DNA of 6,557 nt from Candidatus Bathyarchaeota archaeon. Lineage in GTDB: Archaea; Thermoproteota; Bathyarchaeia; TCS64. Positions 5,419 through 6,557 of this stretch are shown here, one piece after another. The first letter of the stretch is position 1; each line of letters starts with the position of its first letter. The notes beneath the pieces were generated by a model. The model made no database searches. It was not told where the DNA came from and was given only the letters and a program-made list of their open reading frames with translations. The position numbers and the translations under genes are program-made. The stretch is from assembly GCA_013329615.1 (NCBI GenBank), contig DUKA01000076.1:1-6557 (forward strand). The letters are read 5' to 3'.

Positions 5419-5886
5419 TTGCTCTCCACCGCCTACCTGACGACGCGGCAGCTCGAGATATGGGACCTCAACAGGCGCGGCGAGTCGCGGGCCGAGATCG
5501 GTGAGCGGTTCGGATTCACACGGCAGGCGGTCTATGATGCTCTCAAGGTGTCGCTGGGGAAGGTTGAGAGTGCCCTTCGTCACACGGCGGACGCGAGCTC
5601 CATCGAGATAATAAGCGTCGACCCCACGAACGGCATACTGCTCGGCACGACCCCCGTCGACAGGAGCCGGGTGATAATCACCTTCTCGAGGAGGCACGGC
5701 GTCCAGACCTGGCACTTCGAGGAGCCCGACTGCGGCAAGTGTAGCTATACGAGGCGGTGCACTGAGAGGCTAATCGACGAGGCCGGTGAGCGGGGCATCC
5801 AGCTCAGCGACGAGCAGAGGAGGATGCTGCCGTCCAAGCTAGCGCACGACATCTTTTACAGCCTCCTACCGGAGCTGAGAATATGA
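5419..5886 (+). CDS. HTH DNA-binding protein (Tfx/sigma-region-4-like) with cysteine-rich C-terminal half
   Basis: The product has 155 residues. The first 55 form a helix-turn-helix of the type found in Tfx and in sigma region 4/LuxR domains. L-T-x-R-Q-L-E-I-W-x-L-x-R-x-G-E-S (7-23) is followed by R-A-E-I-G-E-R-F-G-F-T-R-Q-A-V-Y-D (24-40), where the recognition helix would lie. Residues 60-100 look like beta strands. A cluster follows: His99, Cys105, Cys108 and Cys114 (H-x5-C-x2-C-x5-C), suggesting a metal or Fe-S site, then a charged helical end. The C-terminal half does not resemble the Tfx C-terminal domain as I know it, and I cannot name it. A cytoplasmic transcription factor is likely; its targets are unknown. 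TTG 5419 is the start because an in-frame TAA directly precedes it. The gene is divergent from argH across a long gap, and palindromes in its promoter suggest autoregulation. Confidence 0.8.
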   Translation: MLSTAYLTTRQLEIWDLNRRGESRAEIGERFGFTRQAVYDALKVSLGKVESALRHTADASSIEIISVDPTNGILLGTTPVDRSRVIITFSRRHGVQTWHFEEPDCGKCSYTRRCTERLIDEAGERGIQLSDEQRRMLPSKLAHDIFYSLLPELRI

Positions 5887-6019
5887 TCTTAAACGAGGTA
5901 CTCAGTACATACTTCGGCGGGTGCCCAAAGTTCAATTCGACCCTCGTCAGATCCGCGCCGAATCCCCTCAAAACTATCTCCGCGCGCGCAAAAAAGCCTA
6001 GGAATGGGGCGCACCAATC
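5887..6019 (+). other. Short intergenic stretch upstream of the acylphosphatase promoter
   Basis: No gene is supported here. An open frame beginning ATGA at 5883, overlapping the HTH stop, runs to 6083, but its product matches nothing I know and it crosses the next gene's TATA box and leader. The stretch holds an odd 11-base palindrome, GTACT-C-AGTAC (5898-5908), and a CGCGCGCGC run followed by six As around 5982-5996. Confidence 0.35.
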
Positions 6020-6027
6020 TTTTTATA
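6020..6027 (+). promoter_or_regulatory. TATA box for the acylphosphatase gene
   Basis: TTTTTATA is a good archaeal TATA match. Its centre lies about 65 bases before the ATG at 6089, but 28 bases before an ATG at 6052. This gene would therefore have a leader of about 37 bases, unlike its neighbours. Confidence 0.55.
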
Positions 6028-6051
6028 CGCACCTCAAAGCATCTACACCAG

Positions 6052-6088
6052 ATGAAGCTTTGAGGATAGGCCTCAACGGGTAAGGCAG
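6052..6088 (+). promoter_or_regulatory. Acylphosphatase 5' leader with three-codon upstream ORF and small hairpin
   Basis: The predicted mRNA begins at or near ATG-AAG-CTT-TGA (6052-6063), a Met-Lys-Leu-stop ORF out of frame with the gene. TTGAGG (6060-6065) can pair with CCTCAA (6071-6076) around a five-base loop. Only a weak Shine-Dalgarno-like GGTAAGG (6079-6085) precedes ATG 6089, and the better GAGG is buried in the hairpin stem, too far upstream. A translational control role is speculative. Confidence 0.3.
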
Positions 6089-6557
6089 ATGGTCAAGACT
6101 AGGATTCTAATCGAAGGCGCAGTTCAAGGGGTAGGCTTCAGGGCCCTCGTCAAGACATACGCGATCCAGCTCGCCCTGAAGGGACTAGTCAGGAACCTGC
6201 CCGATGGCAGGGTTGAGATCTTCTGCGAAGGCCTCGGGGAACTTGTGAACCAATTCGTTAAGGGACTCGACATTAAAAACGAGAAGGAGAGTCTCCTCGA
6301 CCTGAATATCAGGAGGATAACCGTTTACCACGAAGGGGATGAGAACTACAAACCAGCTTGGAAAACGTACGAGGGATTCGAGATCGATTACGGCGACCTT
6401 AAAATGACGCCCTTCGAAAAGGAGACGCTGGAATCCTCGGAATTGGCCAAGGTCCAGTTCTGGGCAATGAAAAACGAGTTCTCGGGCCTCAAGACCGAAG
6501 TCAGAGACATGAAGAATGAGATGACATTTCAATTCACGGGTTTAAAGGGCGAGGTAT
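6089..6557 (+). CDS. Acylphosphatase-domain protein with coiled-coil-like C-terminal extension, 3'-truncated by the window edge
   Basis: Residues 1-100 are an acylphosphatase domain, which hydrolyses the carboxyl-phosphate bond of acyl phosphates in the cytosol. I-E-G-A-V-Q-G-V-G-F-R (8-18) forms the phosphate loop with the catalytic Arg18. G-L-V-R-N-L-P-D-G-R-V-E (32-43) carries the catalytic Asn36, and Y-E-G-F-E-I (94-99) matches the final strand. Classical acylphosphatases end here at about 90-100 residues. This one continues for at least 56 more to the window end, in a charged stretch from about residue 108. It contains two related motifs, M-K-N-E followed by G-L-K-x-E-V (127-138 and 141-156), typical of a coiled coil. 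ATG 6089 is the first in-frame start after a stop at 6053. The catalytic residues suggest an active enzyme; the extension's role is unknown. Confidence 0.85.
   Translation, partial: MVKTRILIEGAVQGVGFRALVKTYAIQLALKGLVRNLPDGRVEIFCEGLGELVNQFVKGLDIKNEKESLLDLNIRRITVYHEGDENYKPAWKTYEGFEIDYGDLKMTPFEKETLESSELAKVQFWAMKNEFSGLKTEVRDMKNEMTFQFTGLKGEV

Noticed and set aside
5883..6083. A 66-codon frame starting ATGA at the HTH stop codon, as a coupled gene
   Set aside because: The translation lacks domain character, and the frame runs through the TATA box and leader of the next gene; the ATGA overlap alone is weak support.

Overview
The window reads as a piece of archaeal chromosome. TATA-box-like elements sit about 28 to 35 bases upstream of five start codons, with little or no room for a leader. 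Three of the five complete genes appear to start with TTG. The best-matching protein families (archaeal-type ROK sugar kinase, archaeal ArgH, a Tfx/sigma-region-4-like HTH protein, an extended acylphosphatase) fit an archaeon. I would guess the TACK/Thermoproteota side, but nothing here fixes the lineage. The DNA is GC-rich and compactly coded, apart from one intergenic gap of about 600 bases.

Layout: (1) bases 1-467 (+) hold the 3' end of an iron-sulfur protein of the QueG-like (COG1600) family. (2) 519-1532 (+) is a fumarylacetoacetate-hydrolase-fold enzyme. (3) 1569-2513 (+) is a ROK-family sugar kinase, probably glucokinase-like. (4) 2518-3264 (-) is a membrane-anchored protein with an extracytoplasmic domain I do not recognise, convergent with the kinase and only 4 bases away. 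(5) 3312-4820 (-) is argininosuccinate lyase (argH). (6) 4821-5418 is a long non-coding region rich in G and T on the + strand, with two pairs of direct repeats, a hairpin followed by six Ts, and the divergent promoters of its two neighbours. (7) 5419-5886 (+) is a small HTH protein with a cysteine-rich C-terminal half. (8) 6089-6557 (+, cut by the window end) is an acylphosphatase domain followed by a coiled-coil-like extension.

Nearly every gene seems to have its own promoter, so this looks like a run of separately transcribed housekeeping and metabolic genes rather than one operon or a mobile island. I see no transposase, integrase, tRNA, rRNA or CRISPR array.

The parts most worth a second look are regulatory. 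The HTH gene has a perfect inverted repeat framing its TATA box and an 8-base palindrome near its predicted transcription start. The acylphosphatase has an unusual leader, with a three-codon upstream ORF placed exactly where a leaderless start would be expected. The 600-base gap contains unexplained repeats. I do not see convincing evidence for a wholly new multi-gene system.
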